A DNA stretch of 64,000 nt from Adineta steineri (GCA_905250115.1 CAJNOI010000064.1:124001-188000); one strand, 5' to 3'; positions 48,191 to 60,493 are shown, numbered from the stretch's first letter. Translations and numbers: made by a program. Notes: generated by a model not told the origin, from the letters alone.

Positions 48191-50653
48191 ATTAGACTAT
48201 AGATATGAACTTCTATTCAATATACGAGTAATGCGATAAGTCTTATATTATTGATATTGATTGGATAGTATTTTGAATTGGTCAGTATTTGGTTTAATTC
48301 ATTATTTGCATCGAGGATTTCATCATTGGTGAGATGTTGACATAATACTTTGAGCATGATTTAATATTATTCGAGTTCATCTCCTGGTCACTTCAATTGT
48401 TATTGTATTTGAAAAGATATTAACAATCAAACATATTAACGAAGTTATTCTTCATTTCTTGTACCATTTATAGATAATACTTTGTGAGAGATTTCATGAA
48501 GTATTACCGAATTATAATAACTAACAAATGATGTACGATGTATCTTGATGATTAAAAGAAATTGTTAACAAATACAGATATTTATCTATTAAGATTCTAT
48601 ACAGACATTTATTTAAAGCAAGAAATATTTTAAATATCACGTAAACATTATTATAATATTTTAAATTAATCGTCAGAATCTCATTGAATACTATTTCGAA
48701 AGGCAATGACATGGTTTATGCTTCTTCAATAACACATTGCGTTATTTTTTTTATTTATCCATGCGCTTATTCTTTAGAGACAATATGTAACTATACAATA
48801 CATATGTTCGTCAAATGATTTTTGTCTTTCTGTTCTATACGCACGTTTATATTAAGAATACAGTGTGACTGACAAAAATACCTTACGAAGAAACAAATAT
48901 AATACATATGTTGTAGTATGACGAAGAGGCACGATTTTAATTATTAGATTTTGTTAACACCAAATTGATAAGTTAATATGACAGAAACTTCAATCTTCAG
49001 CTCTTGTAATAATATGTATTAAATTCAAAAAAATACCGCAAAAATAGAGGCAGTTTATTTCGAATCAAAGATCATTAAAAATCGAGGATATCGTATGCAT
49101 TATTTTAGATTTGTACATTGGATACTCATACATATAAAATTCAGTAAATAAGATCAACTTCTCCTTCTGGAATTTTCTATTTTAATTTCAAACATTTCGT
49201 ATTGCATGACTTCCGCAGAGAACTGCTTAATCTCATACACTATTGACTACTAAATCAATGTTAACCATTGTATTCCGTAGATTGATGTAAACTAGGACTA
49301 TATATCAATCTATTATCACTGATTTTGAACATTTTTGTTTTTGTAGCTGTTATTCTTCTATAATTAGTTTTCAACAAATAGAACTTCTTATTTTCGCATA
49401 TCTATAAGAGCATAGTAACTAAGATTTGCTTAATGTATCACTAAATATAATTTAATGTAAATATGCATGACATTAAATTCCAGTTAGGTCCAAAGACATT
49501 CCTTTTTTTTGTTAAAATAATGTGTAATATTATACCGCTTGAATTTGAATAGATTATTTACCAAATACTCCCTTATTATACTAAACGATTAGTATGAATA
49601 TAAAAAGATATGCATTATTGTCGTTTAAATAGAAATTTCTATACTTTTTAAATAACAATTTAATACAATGGTCAATAACTATCGCATGTATTTATGATAA
49701 ACCAAAATCTTAAATAAAATCTAATAATATTCTCTGTACTATACCTAGATACTTAATTTCTTTAATGTAATAATGGAAAACAGTGATAAAAGAAACTTAT
49801 AAATATACTTTTTATACATGAAGTATAAATGACATTATTTTATACAAGTTTTCAGCGTTGAATCAAAATAAAATTTGTTATACAAACACATATATTCACT
49901 TATTCAATTTTGAAATTTACTTTTATAGAGCATAAAGTGAAATCTACTTATTACAATTCAAAGATACATTTACAACAAAGTAAATCTTCTTTTCTATTGT
50001 GGCAAATACATTAAGTTGAAATATCAGATAAATTTCTGTCAACATGTTTATGGTAAAACTTGGAGTTCATTTTAAAGATATGCTTCGTAATAATGGCAAT
50101 GAAAAGTGAAAAAAAAATATAAATGAATGTATTATAGTTAACTTTGAGAATAAGTTACGAAATTTTGATATGAAAAACTACAGGTATTAAAACATAAATA
50201 CTATTAGATATTTTATAAAATTAAAATATGAGAATTAAGTATGGGTGGAGATAACTGAGAGTGATATGAATGAAATATCATGATGATATTCAGTCTTTCA
50301 AAGTAGTAGTTGTTTTCTACGGATAGATCAAAGTCGTTTTAATAACGCTGGATAAAGTTCACCTATTATTTAATGACGAGAAAATAGTTTATAAACGAAT
50401 ATTTAATTTATCTGATAAACTTGTATGATGTCATTACACATTTTTCAACAACACTTTCAAAACAAACACAGATAAACGAAGAGAAATATATTGACGTAAT
50501 TTGTTTTTTTTTCTTTCTCGTATATTCCATCATATTTATTTAGTAACTAAAATGATGTCAGAGAAAGAATACGTCATTGCTCTTATCAATTTTATCTGAG
50601 TCAATTCATTCTTGACTTTAACACTAAATGATAAAACATTAAAAGGCAGATCT
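48191..50653. other. Intergenic, nothing recognised
   Basis: About 2.5 kb, very AT-rich. A 63-codon frame at 48521-48712 (minus) has no motif or splice support. Confidence 0.4.
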
Positions 50654-50663
50654 TATATATAAG
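50654..50663 (+). promoter_or_regulatory. Candidate TATA box of the mucin/Ly6-like gene
   Basis: TATATATAAG lies 46-55 bp upstream of the start codon at 50709, a spacing that fits a short 5' UTR. Confidence 0.4.
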
Positions 50664-50708
50664 TGCTTATTTTTTAAATCATTGTTACAAATAAATTTAA
50701 AGTAAAAC

Positions 50709-51519
50709 ATGAAAAACTTTATCATCCTGTTCTGTGTTATTTTTACTTTAATTGGTAAGAAAAAAAAAGATGTTAAATAGAACTGATTTTTTAATTAACT
50801 TTTCAAGGTATTGCTGATTTGCAAAGTACGACCGCGAAAGCAAGTACCTCACAAACAACTGTGAAGACTACGCCAAAAACAACTCCAAATACTCCATCAC
50901 AAACTACTGTTAAGACCACACCAAGGACAACTCCAAATACTCCATCACAAACTACTGTGAGAACTACACCAAAAACAACTCCAAATACCCCCTCACAGAC
51001 CACTGTGAGAACGACGCCAAGAACAACTCCAAACACTCCATCACAAACTACTATGAAAACTACACCAAGAACAACTCCAAATACTCCATCACAAACTACT
51101 GCCAAGACGACACCAAGAACAACTCCACGTCCATCACCATCAATGTGTTACGTATGTCTAAATTGCCCACACCCGTTTAATAGATATGATCCTAATGTGA
51201 AAACTGCACTTTCTACAAATGGATGGTGTGCTGTATGTATTTTAATTTTTTTATTAAGAAATGAAAATAATTTATTGTTTTATAGAAAATGAGTTCGTCT
51301 CCATCTTCGAGTGCAGATACTAATCGAGGTCTTGATTCAGGTGTATGTGCTTTATATAATTATAATGGGTGTACTTGGAGATCAGTTATGGGTGTTAATA
51401 CATATACTTGTTGCTGTCGTCACGATTTTTGTAATACAGCTCTTCCAAGTTCGAAATCAACTATTTATTTTGTATTTTTATCATTGATGATTCTTTTTTT
51501 ATCAAAGAATATTTATTAA
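50709..51519 (+). CDS. Mucin-like, Ly6-like GPI-anchored surface protein
   Basis: Three exons join in phase: 50709-50754, 50808-51232 and 51286-51519, about 234 aa. The signal peptide is MKNFIILFCVIFTLIG. Next come six or so tandem 16-residue repeats of the type TTVKTTPKTTPNTPSQ, rich in Thr and Pro and predicted to be densely O-glycosylated. A cysteine-rich domain follows (MCYVCLNCPHPF, WCA, GVCALYNYNGCTW) and closes with TCCCRHDFCN, like the CCxxDxCN end of Ly6/three-finger proteins. The C-terminal hydrophobic tail (STIYFVFLSLMILFL) fits a GPI signal. The overall reading is a glycosylated surface protein. Ly6 assignment rests on the cysteine ending and the tail. A near copy of its 3' flank occurs at about 56590-56985. 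Confidence 0.8.
50830..51130 (+). repeat. Coding minisatellite, 48 bp unit
   Basis: The Thr/Pro repeats are encoded by about six 48 bp units, recognisable by ACTCCAAATAC(T/C)CC(A/C)TCACA. Units are very similar at DNA level, so the array probably varies in length between alleles. It also produces a meaningless long antisense frame. Confidence 0.8.
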
Positions 51520-51910
51520 TTTAATTTATATTTGAGAAAGTTTTTTTATTAAAAATTTATTTTTATTTAATCAAAGTACTTTGAAATATGAACATGAATT
51601 AAAACTATTTAGAAAATCTTAGTTAATCTTAATATATCGATTTTATTGCATGTATTTACTATGTACAAATAATACATATTTATATTCATTTTTTTGTTTG
51701 AAAATAATATAAAATAAGAAAAATATTAGTTATAAATATAAGATAGTCTTGATATTATTTGTAAAATGCTTCTATTCTATGTAAATTTTCTTCTGTATCT
51801 AGATTTATAAAATTCTGTTGCGTATTGTGAGAGAAAATTAAATCAGAAACTTATATATTTCAAATGCTACAAGAAAAGTTTTGTTATAGTGAAATTACAG
51901 TAGTTTAGAT
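51520..51910 (+). repeat. Duplicated 3' flank, copy A
   Basis: Begins almost at the stop codon of the mucin/Ly6-like gene and matches about 56590-56985 over roughly 390 bp with only scattered differences (shared GAAATATGAACATGAATTAA and TTGCGTATTGTGAGAGAAAA). Confidence 0.75.
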
Positions 51911-52415
51911 TACATTCTAATGTAATCTAACAAACGTATATTTATGTTGTTTGGTATATCATAGAAAACAAAATAATGATGTCTAGGAATAAAAAGAGAT
52001 GCGAACGAACACACATTGATGTATTCTATTATGACGATAATTGGAAGGAAAAAAGATTATTGAAATAAGTCATATTTGCATGTTACAATTATTTCGATTG
52101 ATTTATTTATTCAAAATATTGAAACTATATAGTACATATTTTAAATGAATAATTATCTTGTTTTTATTCTGTTGATAAGTAGTAAACAGACAATATCGAA
52201 TTCATTTCAATCGTCTCCTTTGAAACATCCCAGAATTGATTAGAAGATCATTTTACTTCTATTTAATGATCTTATAAACCATTATACTTTCAAGGCTAGA
52301 TTAGCTACGTATTACTGTTAAACAGTTGCATGATTCAATGTATATTTTATTATGAAAATACGAAGTTTGCTAGCAACTATTTGAAATCTAACTACGAGTT
52401 ATATATTAAAAAAAG
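51911..52415. other. Spacer between convergent genes
   Basis: AT-rich DNA between the mucin/Ly6-like gene and the P450 gene. Nothing recognised. Confidence 0.35.
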
Positions 52416-54980
52416 TTATGTTTCTCTTTTGAGTAATTTAATCCAAATTGCTTCTGGTACGATAGCTATTTCTTCATGGATGTTGAAATTACTTTCAAGA
52501 TGTTCACCTGGAAGAATCGTATATTCTCGAAGAAGCCTTGTCAATAGCATTTTTATTTCGATCAATGCAAAACGCATACCGACACAATTCCGTGGACCTG
52601 CTCCAAAGGCCATAAACGCCATTGGATGACGTTTTGTTTTGTGGCGTTCAGGCAGAAAAATATATGGATCATCAGGACCCCACAATTCACGATCATAATG
52701 AATCGAATAAATATCAGCATACACTGTAGTACCTATAAAAAATTGGAAAGTTATCATTTGTGTTATTTTTATAAGTAAAGCAGAAGGATGCACAGTAAAT
52801 CATTCATTTTTTCTACTAATTAATATTAATAAATTTTACCAGTTGAATAAATAAAATAAGCAGTTATTTTGTTCATTTTTATTTATTTTACTAAACATAC
52901 CAATCTGTGAAACATTAAAAAAATCTTACCTTTTTCAATGTTAATTCCTTGTACAATGGTATTTTCCATAGCACATCGTTGAACAGTGAAATTACCAATT
53001 GGATACATTCTTAATACTTCCGAAATGAACATATCCATGTATGATAAGTGTGTAACAATATTATGGTCAGGATATTCTTTCATTTTTTCGTCATTAGTAT
53101 TATCATCACTGTCTATTGGAAATTGATCAATTTCATCTTGAAGTTTTTTAAGAACATCTGGATGTTTGGCTAGTACATATGTAGCATAAGCCAAAGCAGT
53201 TGATGTTGTTTCATATCCTGCTACCATGAAGGCAACAGTGTTACCTATCACTTCATCTTTCGACAGCCAATGGTTTGTTTTGTTATCATCTTCTGCCGTA
53301 TTCTATAGTAAAAGTTTAGTTACAAGAGCTCTCTGTTGCTCTGAAATCTAAAATTCGACTCGCAGTATACTTGATCTCAAGTCAAATAGAAAAAATAAAG
53401 AACTTTTCAACAGGAGTATTATTTCAAAATTTGTCAGTTCGAAGAAAATACGATATGTTAAATATTTGAGATAATTATGCAGTACTCTGAACGGTACTTG
53501 TTCACAGAGACTTCCTGTGGTGAACACTATAACAGATTATATTCAATTATACAAGATTATGATGAAGTTTCTTTCCATCTATCATTTTAAGCTATTAACT
53601 CTTTACTACAACTGTTAAACATCAAATATTTCGTTTACCTGATTTGGTTCTTTGTTCATTGCTTGTAGCATAAGTTGAAGAAGATCTTTTCTTGATATAG
53701 GTGTTTTTTGTCGTTGTTCGACAATTGTGTGTAGTCGATTTAGCAGCCACGCAAATGCTGATTCATCCAACTGTTTTGTTGATGATATTAATGGTAAAAC
53801 TCTTGTATTAATATACTTCCGTGCAGCATTGTGAGCAATATATAATCGAGCAAGGATACTTCTAGTTTCAGGTACTAGTTGAGTCATTTTGTATATAGAA
53901 CTTTTCAGAATAGTATGAACGCCAATCAATTCTTCTACTTTCTGAAAATAAATATGGTTTGGATTGTTTTGTAAATCAATATCAACTCCAAATGCACAGC
54001 GACCTAAAATCATATCAGAAATAAAAAGAGTTAAAATTGCTTGTTATTATACATCATTCATAATCTCGAATCAAACACTACCGCATGTTAACTTCATTAC
54101 TGATTTTTACCTGGTGAAAATTCAAACTTTGCTAAATATTTAATTTAGAAAACCTTCTTAAAGTCCATTTTTAAGTTTACTTTGCAGATTAAAGTGACAT
54201 GAATACTCTTAGATTTTCTTTCAACAACTCCTTTATTTATAGCTCTGGTCACGAACGAGGTAGACTCTGGACATTTACTTTTAATAATATATGATTATAT
54301 CGTAGATAGAACTTATTCTGTATAGCAGTGACTATAAGATAGTGTAACTAGAGAATACAATCTGAACTTAGCGTTAGATAAAAGAAGGATATCAATAACC
54401 TATATTTTATGCTTGAAAATTCCAATATTATCTTACATATAACATCCATAGTTACTCGTTTGTAATATAGATAAATATTGAATTCGTCACCAATATTTGA
54501 ATGTCCGAGGAGTTTATCCATTAAATCGCTGATAGATCCATTGATAAGAGGACTCATTTCCTTGAGTTTTACTGCAGTAAATGACGGATTAATTACATGA
54601 CGCTGACGACGCCACTGTGAACCAGTTGAGAAACCAAGATTATGGCTTACATCATCTAGCATAGTAATCAGTCGAGTATGAAAAACAGAAAATTGTTTAA
54701 TAAAGACTTCTTGAAGAAAATCAGGATCACTAACAACCAAAATGGGGTGAGTTCCTTCATATATTCCATAGATTTTGCCATATTGTTTTGTCCAGTTTTC
54801 AAGTTGACGATGATGTGATGGATGATTCCATACTGTTTTCAAATGTCCAAAGAAGAAATTGAAGGGCGGAGTAGCAATACCTCGCTGGTTAAAATATTGA
54901 TAACGTTGTTGAATGAGAAAATAATAGTAGACCAATAAAGCTATAAATCCGAACAGCAGAATGAGAAATACAATAAACAT
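52416..54980 (-). CDS. Cytochrome P450, CYP3-clan-like
   Basis: Four exons join in phase: 54980-54437, 54003-53639, 53302-52930 and 52732-52416, about 532 aa. An N-terminal membrane anchor (FIVFLILLFGFIALLVYYYF) places it on the ER. All P450 hallmarks are present: C-helix WRRQRHVINPSF, I-helix oxygen-binding AGYETTST, ExxR in ISEVLRMYP, a PERF-like FLPERHK and the haem loop FGAGPRNCVGMRFA with its cysteine ligand. YGKIYGIYEGTHPILVVSDP resembles CYP3/CYP5-type sequences. It would oxidise a lipophilic substrate using NADPH-P450 reductase. CYP3-clan enzymes are normal in animals, so this gene need not be foreign. It lies 5.6 kb from the terpene gene on the same strand, with one opposite-strand gene between. 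Confidence 0.9.
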
Positions 54981-56589
54981 ATTTTATGCTTTGTATTTCA
55001 CTGATATTGATACACAAAAATAATGTTTTAATAAAATATCATGTGCATTTATATAGATATTTGCGATAAGCACAAGGTTTTTTTTGTCTAGTAGGAGTGA
55101 TGTCAGGCGTATATTAGAATGAAAGATTGTACAGTCATTGCAAAGTGTATTTGCTTTTTTTACACTCGATAATATAGAACGTTTTCTATTTTGGTTTTTT
55201 TACACTCAATAATACGGCAAGTTTTGTACTTTGCTTTCTTCATAAGTTATTATCGTTAGGTGAAAAGGAAGAATATACACTTTTCAAAGAGAAAAAAAGA
55301 GCCTATTGAGTCAGACAAGCAAGAACAAGAATTATAAACACGTGTAGCAAATTTCCAATAAATATAAAAAACACGTGTTAGAGACGTAAATACATTTTTT
55401 GAATATTGAATTTTTACATTGTATGATATTAAAAAAACCCTATGAAAATGTATTATTTTTCTTTTCTGTCAAAGTTTATGTCAGTGCTCAAATAGTTTTT
55501 CGTTAAGTCCGCTTGAATTCTTCTACTTTATTAACGAATATTTGTTTTCAAAGTTGAATATGAGTATTTAATTAAACATTTGTTCGATTGAACGACTAGT
55601 CGTATAAAATAAAATGAGTTTATGCATATATTTGTATGTGTAACTAGATCTGAACATGGGAATGTGTTTTCAAGTATTAATGGTGATCATTGAGATATAC
55701 AGGAAGGCTACTATCTACACCAACACTTTTAAATATCAAATCCCTTTAGTGATCAAATAATATATTCCACATGACTCAGTTTTCTTAGAATTTTTCTTTT
55801 TCGAAATATTTATTTTCATAGATATTCACCTTTTATCGATTATTTATCATTCTCTCTTTGTATCATTAAATAATGAATCATTTTTTGCAACCAAATGATA
55901 ATTATTCATATGTTACTTCTTAGCTCTTTTTCATGTTATATGTAGCACGTGCGAGACGAAAGAAAAATATTTCTAGGTTTCTCTTCTTTATTATTATCTC
56001 TTTGTCCGTTTGTGTATAAAAACCATTGGAATTTTAGAAGATAATAGAAAAATAGAGCGCTGCAGAACCTTCTTTTTGCTCAGTAGCACGTTCAGAAACT
56101 CTTTTTTGGATTCTTTTTTAGGTGTATCTTGAGTAGTTTCTTTCGCTCTATCGAATCCATAAAGAATTATTATCAGTCTGAACCTTTTTCTCTCCAGTTT
56201 ATCATAAAAATACTAAAAAAATTTCGGCGATTTCTTGGCAGGTTTTTGTCTCATAGGTGTATTTAGAATTTATTTAAAAATATTCTAAATATGTAGTTTT
56301 GTAGAGCTCGATTTGCTCTATCGTTTGATATATTACTTGATTTAATTAAATAATTTTTGGGGAGAAAATAATCAAATACTGAACACGCCATAACATTAAA
56401 AAATAATCAATTTAATCTATTGAAGAAGGTGACTTTCAATTCCGTACAACGGTAACTTCAAGAAGGCTAAAACTTTGAATTTATATGTATTTTTACATGC
56501 TCTTTCATTTGCAATACTCAAAAATGGGAGTCAAAACATTTTGTATGACGACCCTATACGAAAATGCTCGAATCAGTCATGGATCATCT
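54981..56589. other. Intergenic, nothing firmly recognised
   Basis: Contains a possible minus-strand TATA box for the P450 at 55048-55055. A less AT-rich block at about 55990-56580 reads like decayed interspersed repeat (for example GTGACTTTCAATTCCGTACA near 56430). No coding signal. Confidence 0.35.
55048..55055 (-). promoter_or_regulatory. Candidate TATA box of the P450 gene
   Basis: Minus-strand TATATAAA lies about 68-75 bp upstream of the start codon at 54980. Confidence 0.3.
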
Positions 56590-56990
56590 CTTAATTTATA
56601 TTTGATGAAGTTTTTCTATTAAAAATTTATTTTTATTTAATCAAAGTATTTTGAAATATGAACATGAATTAAAACTATTTAGAACATCTTAGTTAATCTT
56701 AACATATCGATTTTATTGAATGTATTTACTATGTACAAATAATGTATATTTATGTTCATTTTTTTTCTTTGAAAATAATATATAATAAGAAAAATATTAG
56801 TTATAAATCTAAGATAGTCTTGATATTATTTGCAAAAAATGATTCTATTCTATGTAAATTTTCTCCTGTATCTAGATTTATAAAATTCTGTTGCGTATTG
56901 TGAGAGAAAATTAAATCAGAAACTCATATATTTTACATGCTATAAGAAAAGCTTTTTTATAGTGAAATTACAATAGTTTAGAATCAAGTT
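56590..56990 (+). repeat. Duplicated 3' flank, copy B
   Basis: Matches copy A (51520-51910) almost throughout but has no mucin/Ly6-like coding sequence in front of it. It looks like the remnant of a lost tandem paralogue or a segmental copy. Confidence 0.7.
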
Positions 56991-57943
56991 AACGCCTTTT
57001 TAAAGCATATGTATATGTATACCGTTCGATAGACAACAAAAACTGCTTCGTGAGAAAAACTTAGAATTATGAATCGTTGTATTTTTCTTCCATGACGAAG
57101 TTAAAGATATGAATTCTATTATATATCAATGTTAAATACAGAAAGTCTTGTTTTGCAAATACATGTCTTATATTAGTATTTATCTTGAACTAGACATAGC
57201 AAAATATTTATTTTTACATATGTAAATTAATAATAGAACGGTAATTTTTTTTCTACAACTATATAAAAACAACCGACCCTTGTTCCGTAATAAAAATACG
57301 CAAATTTTAACCATCTGTTAATTATATGTTCTATTTTGTTATACATGTTATCAGTCCCTTTTAAATTATACTTGTAAAATCTTTGTAAAACTTTATTATC
57401 ATACATTCTATCATTTCAAAATAAGTTGAGAGATATAATACCATCTATATTCTCTATTACGATGTATTAAATTCCGATAGAAGATATTCTATACAAACAT
57501 CTGTTCATAGATTTAAAGTTTTTAAAACACATATTTATTTTGAAATATTTAAATCAGTTCCATTAACAAGTTATTAGCTTTTTTTAGATATGACGTAAAA
57601 ATGAATAATATATTTTTATATAAAATAATTTAACTGAAAAAAATAAAATATCCATATATACTTTTATTCACATAAAAAGAATTAATCAGTAAAATTATGT
57701 ATATGCTGTGAGACTAGGTTCTCGGAAGTCAAATATAAAAATTTACTCAGTTAACAAAGTGGTATGTTTTACTATAGATTAAATCATGCCTCATCGTTTA
57801 CTTCATTTAAAAATATTTGAACAGATATATTTATCAAGTCACGTACTGTTCACTATTTATATCAGTTGTAATAACACAATTGACTATCATTAAAAAACAA
57901 TTTTTCAGTTATTTTTCCTCCGACAAGAAGCTTTTCATTATTG
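56991..57943. other. Intergenic, nothing recognised
   Basis: AT-rich spacer upstream of the plus-strand type II membrane protein gene. Confidence 0.35.
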
Positions 57944-58953
57944 ATGAATACATATTCATTTTCGGAAAAAATGGATGAGAAATCTAGTGAAACTTTATTT
58001 CCATCAATTAAAGGACATGTAAGTTTATTCTTGATAAGTTTTATAAGAACTCTACTTGAATTTTAAAATTGATTCAGATGATTAATATTCCAAATGATGT
58101 GCAACCATTAACCATTAAAGATTCGACTGTTTTCATCGGTAAAAATGAAGCGTGAGTATCATAATAGATTACAAAACATTTTAACTATTATTCGCTTTTA
58201 GTCATCGTCCAGGAACACTACGCTTTCGATTTTTGATGGTTGCAATTATATTATTAGGATTTGGAATTGGAGCAATTATATTACGACCGGTTTTATATCG
58301 TGCTGTTCGAGTTGGGTTGAGTAAGTTTAGATTATTTTAATGATTTGTATTATTATATCTTCTTGTTAGTTGATGAAATAATGAATTCTGTCTGCAATTC
58401 ATCACTGAATCGTGGTACTTCAAGTAAATGAATACAGATTATTTTTATAAATTTATGTAGTAAATTAATAAATAATGTTTTTGGTCTAGCTGCATCAGCA
58501 TCTTCGAATGTAGTCAGTCAGACTCAGTCAAGTACAACAAGTGAACGCCGAGATGCTACTCTATTTTCAATAAATAACCCGTACTCAAGTTTGGACGAGC
58601 TCGTTCAGTTTAATACAGTCTATATTGCACATTCTGGTCAAGCGACATTGTCATTCTTTACTCAAGATGATTACTATTCAACATATATTGATGACATTTC
58701 AGTTACAAACTCCAATGGAGATCAATTACTCGCCAACGGTAATTTTGAGAATGGTACTTTCGGGTGGCAAGGTTTATCATATCTAGCAACATCATCTTAT
58801 TGCAATAATCGTTGCTATGGTAGTTATAATAAAGTAGGAAATACATTGTCACAAACATTCAATGTTGCACCAGGAACTGTTCTTTATATTGGTTTTAAAC
58901 TTCGATGGACTGGCAGTGGATCAGCCATTCGTATTAATGTTACCATCAACTGA
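57944..58953 (+). CDS. Type II membrane protein, CBM-like ectodomain
   Basis: Five exons join in phase: 57944-58018, 58078-58151, 58202-58320, 58370-58423 and 58490-58953, about 261 aa (the Met at 57971 is an alternative start). A polar cytoplasmic tail of about 55 residues leads to one membrane segment (FLMVAIILLGFGIGAIIL). A Ser/Thr-rich stalk (SQTQSSTTSERR) comes before a beta-sandwich domain with YIDDISVTNSNGDQLLANG, NFENGTFGWQG and LSQTFNVAPGTVLYIGF. Motifs of the NGNFENGTxGW kind are typical of galactose-binding-like carbohydrate modules (CenC/DUF642 type). It probably binds glycans outside the cell. The layout parallels the gene at 36897-38514. Confidence 0.75.
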
Positions 58954-59888
58954 TGATAACTTTGTACTGATTATAAATCATGTTCTAATATATTTTAAAG
59001 ACTAAATCTACATAATGCTTTTTTGCTTTTTGTAAATATCTGCTATCATATTATTAATAAATATGCTTTTCCTCTCTTGATACACCAGGAGTTTTATCAG
59101 TTGCCTAAGCAAATAAATGCAATGCTAGATACAGTTTCAGAACTGTCGAGCCTTATACAAAGGAAAATAGAAATTAATGGAATGTAATTAATTACTAACA
59201 CATTTCTAGATAAATAAACCCACTAGTAATTATTATTATCTACAATTGTTTGATTTATTGATACATAGATATATTATTAACGCAATCATTCTTTATAAAA
59301 CGTATAATATGATAAAACAAGTCATTTTTCTTTCATTATGATGTAAATTATTGTATTATAATTAAATACCCTAGAAAGATTCATTTAAAAATAATTCGTT
59401 GTTTTTGAGGCACCATCTGTTAGCAAAAGTGACTTAATCTTAAGATTAATATTAGAAAATCAATAGTAATTAGATCCAAAACAAATCACTCTTCATATTA
59501 ACATAAATCATAGATCAACAAGACAGGTAAAAAAATAATAAACTAGCTGCTGTTTTTTTGCTTTGACTTAACCTGATTCTATTTACTTCGAATATCATCT
59601 TTCTATTTATACCTTCTTTTATTAATCTTTTTCAAGATTAACCGATGTCGAAAAGAAAAATGAAAATATAATTCAACGATAAATATCTTAAAAGCATTGA
59701 TATATACACGTCATTATTATTATTTTAGAAGAACCAAAATAAAAAGTCAAAGAAATGTGAGAAAATTTGATCATTCATTCATGTATTTATTTGTCAAACA
59801 TCGAATTCGTATTTGAATGCTAACGTAATTTGATATTGATAATCATGTTACTGCTTTTTTTTATAAATACCTGCAACATAGATATCTG
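58954..59888. other. Intergenic with one orphan exon-like piece
   Basis: Mostly AT-rich and empty, apart from the coding-like segment at 59089-59187 listed separately. Confidence 0.35.
59089..59187 (+). pseudogene. Orphan terminal-exon-like fragment
   Basis: After a plausible acceptor (GATACACCAG) a frame of 32 codons reads EFYQLPKQINAMLDTVSELS then SLIQRKIEINGM and stops. It is amphipathic, less AT-rich than its surroundings and looks like a coiled-coil C-terminus, but no upstream exon is visible. It may be a relic of a translocated gene. Confidence 0.3.
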
Positions 59889-59895
59889 TATAAAG
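59889..59895 (+). promoter_or_regulatory. Candidate TATA box of the CD225 gene
   Basis: TATAAAG lies 44-50 bp upstream of the start codon at 59939, a good core-promoter spacing. Confidence 0.45.
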
Positions 59896-59938
59896 GCACA
59901 ATTTTATTTTTTCAATCACATAAAAAAATTGTACCAGT

Positions 59939-60493
59939 ATGAATATGTATACGCTGGATCCGTCTAAAGTAGAATCTACAGCAGCATCTGCACCAACACC
60001 TATGGCTGCACCTGTCTATACAAATTCTACTATTCAATATCCGAAATTAGAATCTACAGCTGTACAGACACCAATGGTAGCACCTATGTATGTACCTTCT
60101 TCATATCAATATCCTGGATCACAACTAACCAATGCAGGTACACCAGCGCCAATGGTAGCACCTGTCTACATGCCTTCTCCATATCAACATCAGCCATATC
60201 AAAATCCGGTAACATCCACCGTACAACAGGATATGAGCAAGATTCGTGATTGGTTACCATGGTCTATTATTAGTTTAGTTCTCGGAGGAATAATACCGGG
60301 TTTTATTCCTCTAGTATTTTCTTTAATATGCCGAAGTAAAAAGAAAAAAAATGATGCCGCAGGTGCTAAAACAATGAGTACATTAGCTTTGGTATTCAAC
60401 ATCATAATGACAATTATCGGATTAATTAGTATCATCGGTCTTATTGGATACTTAATTTATTATAGACGAATGATGGAGGGCTTGGAATATTAA
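59939..60493 (+). CDS. CD225/dispanin family membrane protein
   Basis: Single exon, 184 aa. The N-terminal 95 residues are Pro/Tyr-rich with three related segments (PTPMAAPVYTN, TPMVAPMYVPSSYQYP, APMVAPVYMPSPYQHQ). The C-terminal half is the CD225 domain: DWLPWSIISLVLGGIIPGFI, a basic loop CRSKKKKNDAAGAKTMS and a second membrane segment ending YLIYYRR. CD225 proteins (IFITM, PRRT2, TUSC5) stiffen membranes or regulate fusion; the shared feature is a re-entrant first helix with a cytoplasmic N-terminus. The Pro/Tyr repeats could bind WW or SH3 domains. Which subgroup it belongs to cannot be told by eye. Confidence 0.82.
   Translation: MNMYTLDPSKVESTAASAPTPMAAPVYTNSTIQYPKLESTAVQTPMVAPMYVPSSYQYPGSQLTNAGTPAPMVAPVYMPSPYQHQPYQNPVTSTVQQDMSKIRDWLPWSIISLVLGGIIPGFIPLVFSLICRSKKKKNDAAGAKTMSTLALVFNIIMTIIGLISIIGLIGYLIYYRRMMEGLEY

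Noticed and set aside
50803-51105. 100-codon antisense frame of GVVLTVVCDGVFGV repeats
   Set aside because: It is the mirror of the Thr/Pro coding minisatellite; such arrays leave open antisense frames with no meaning.
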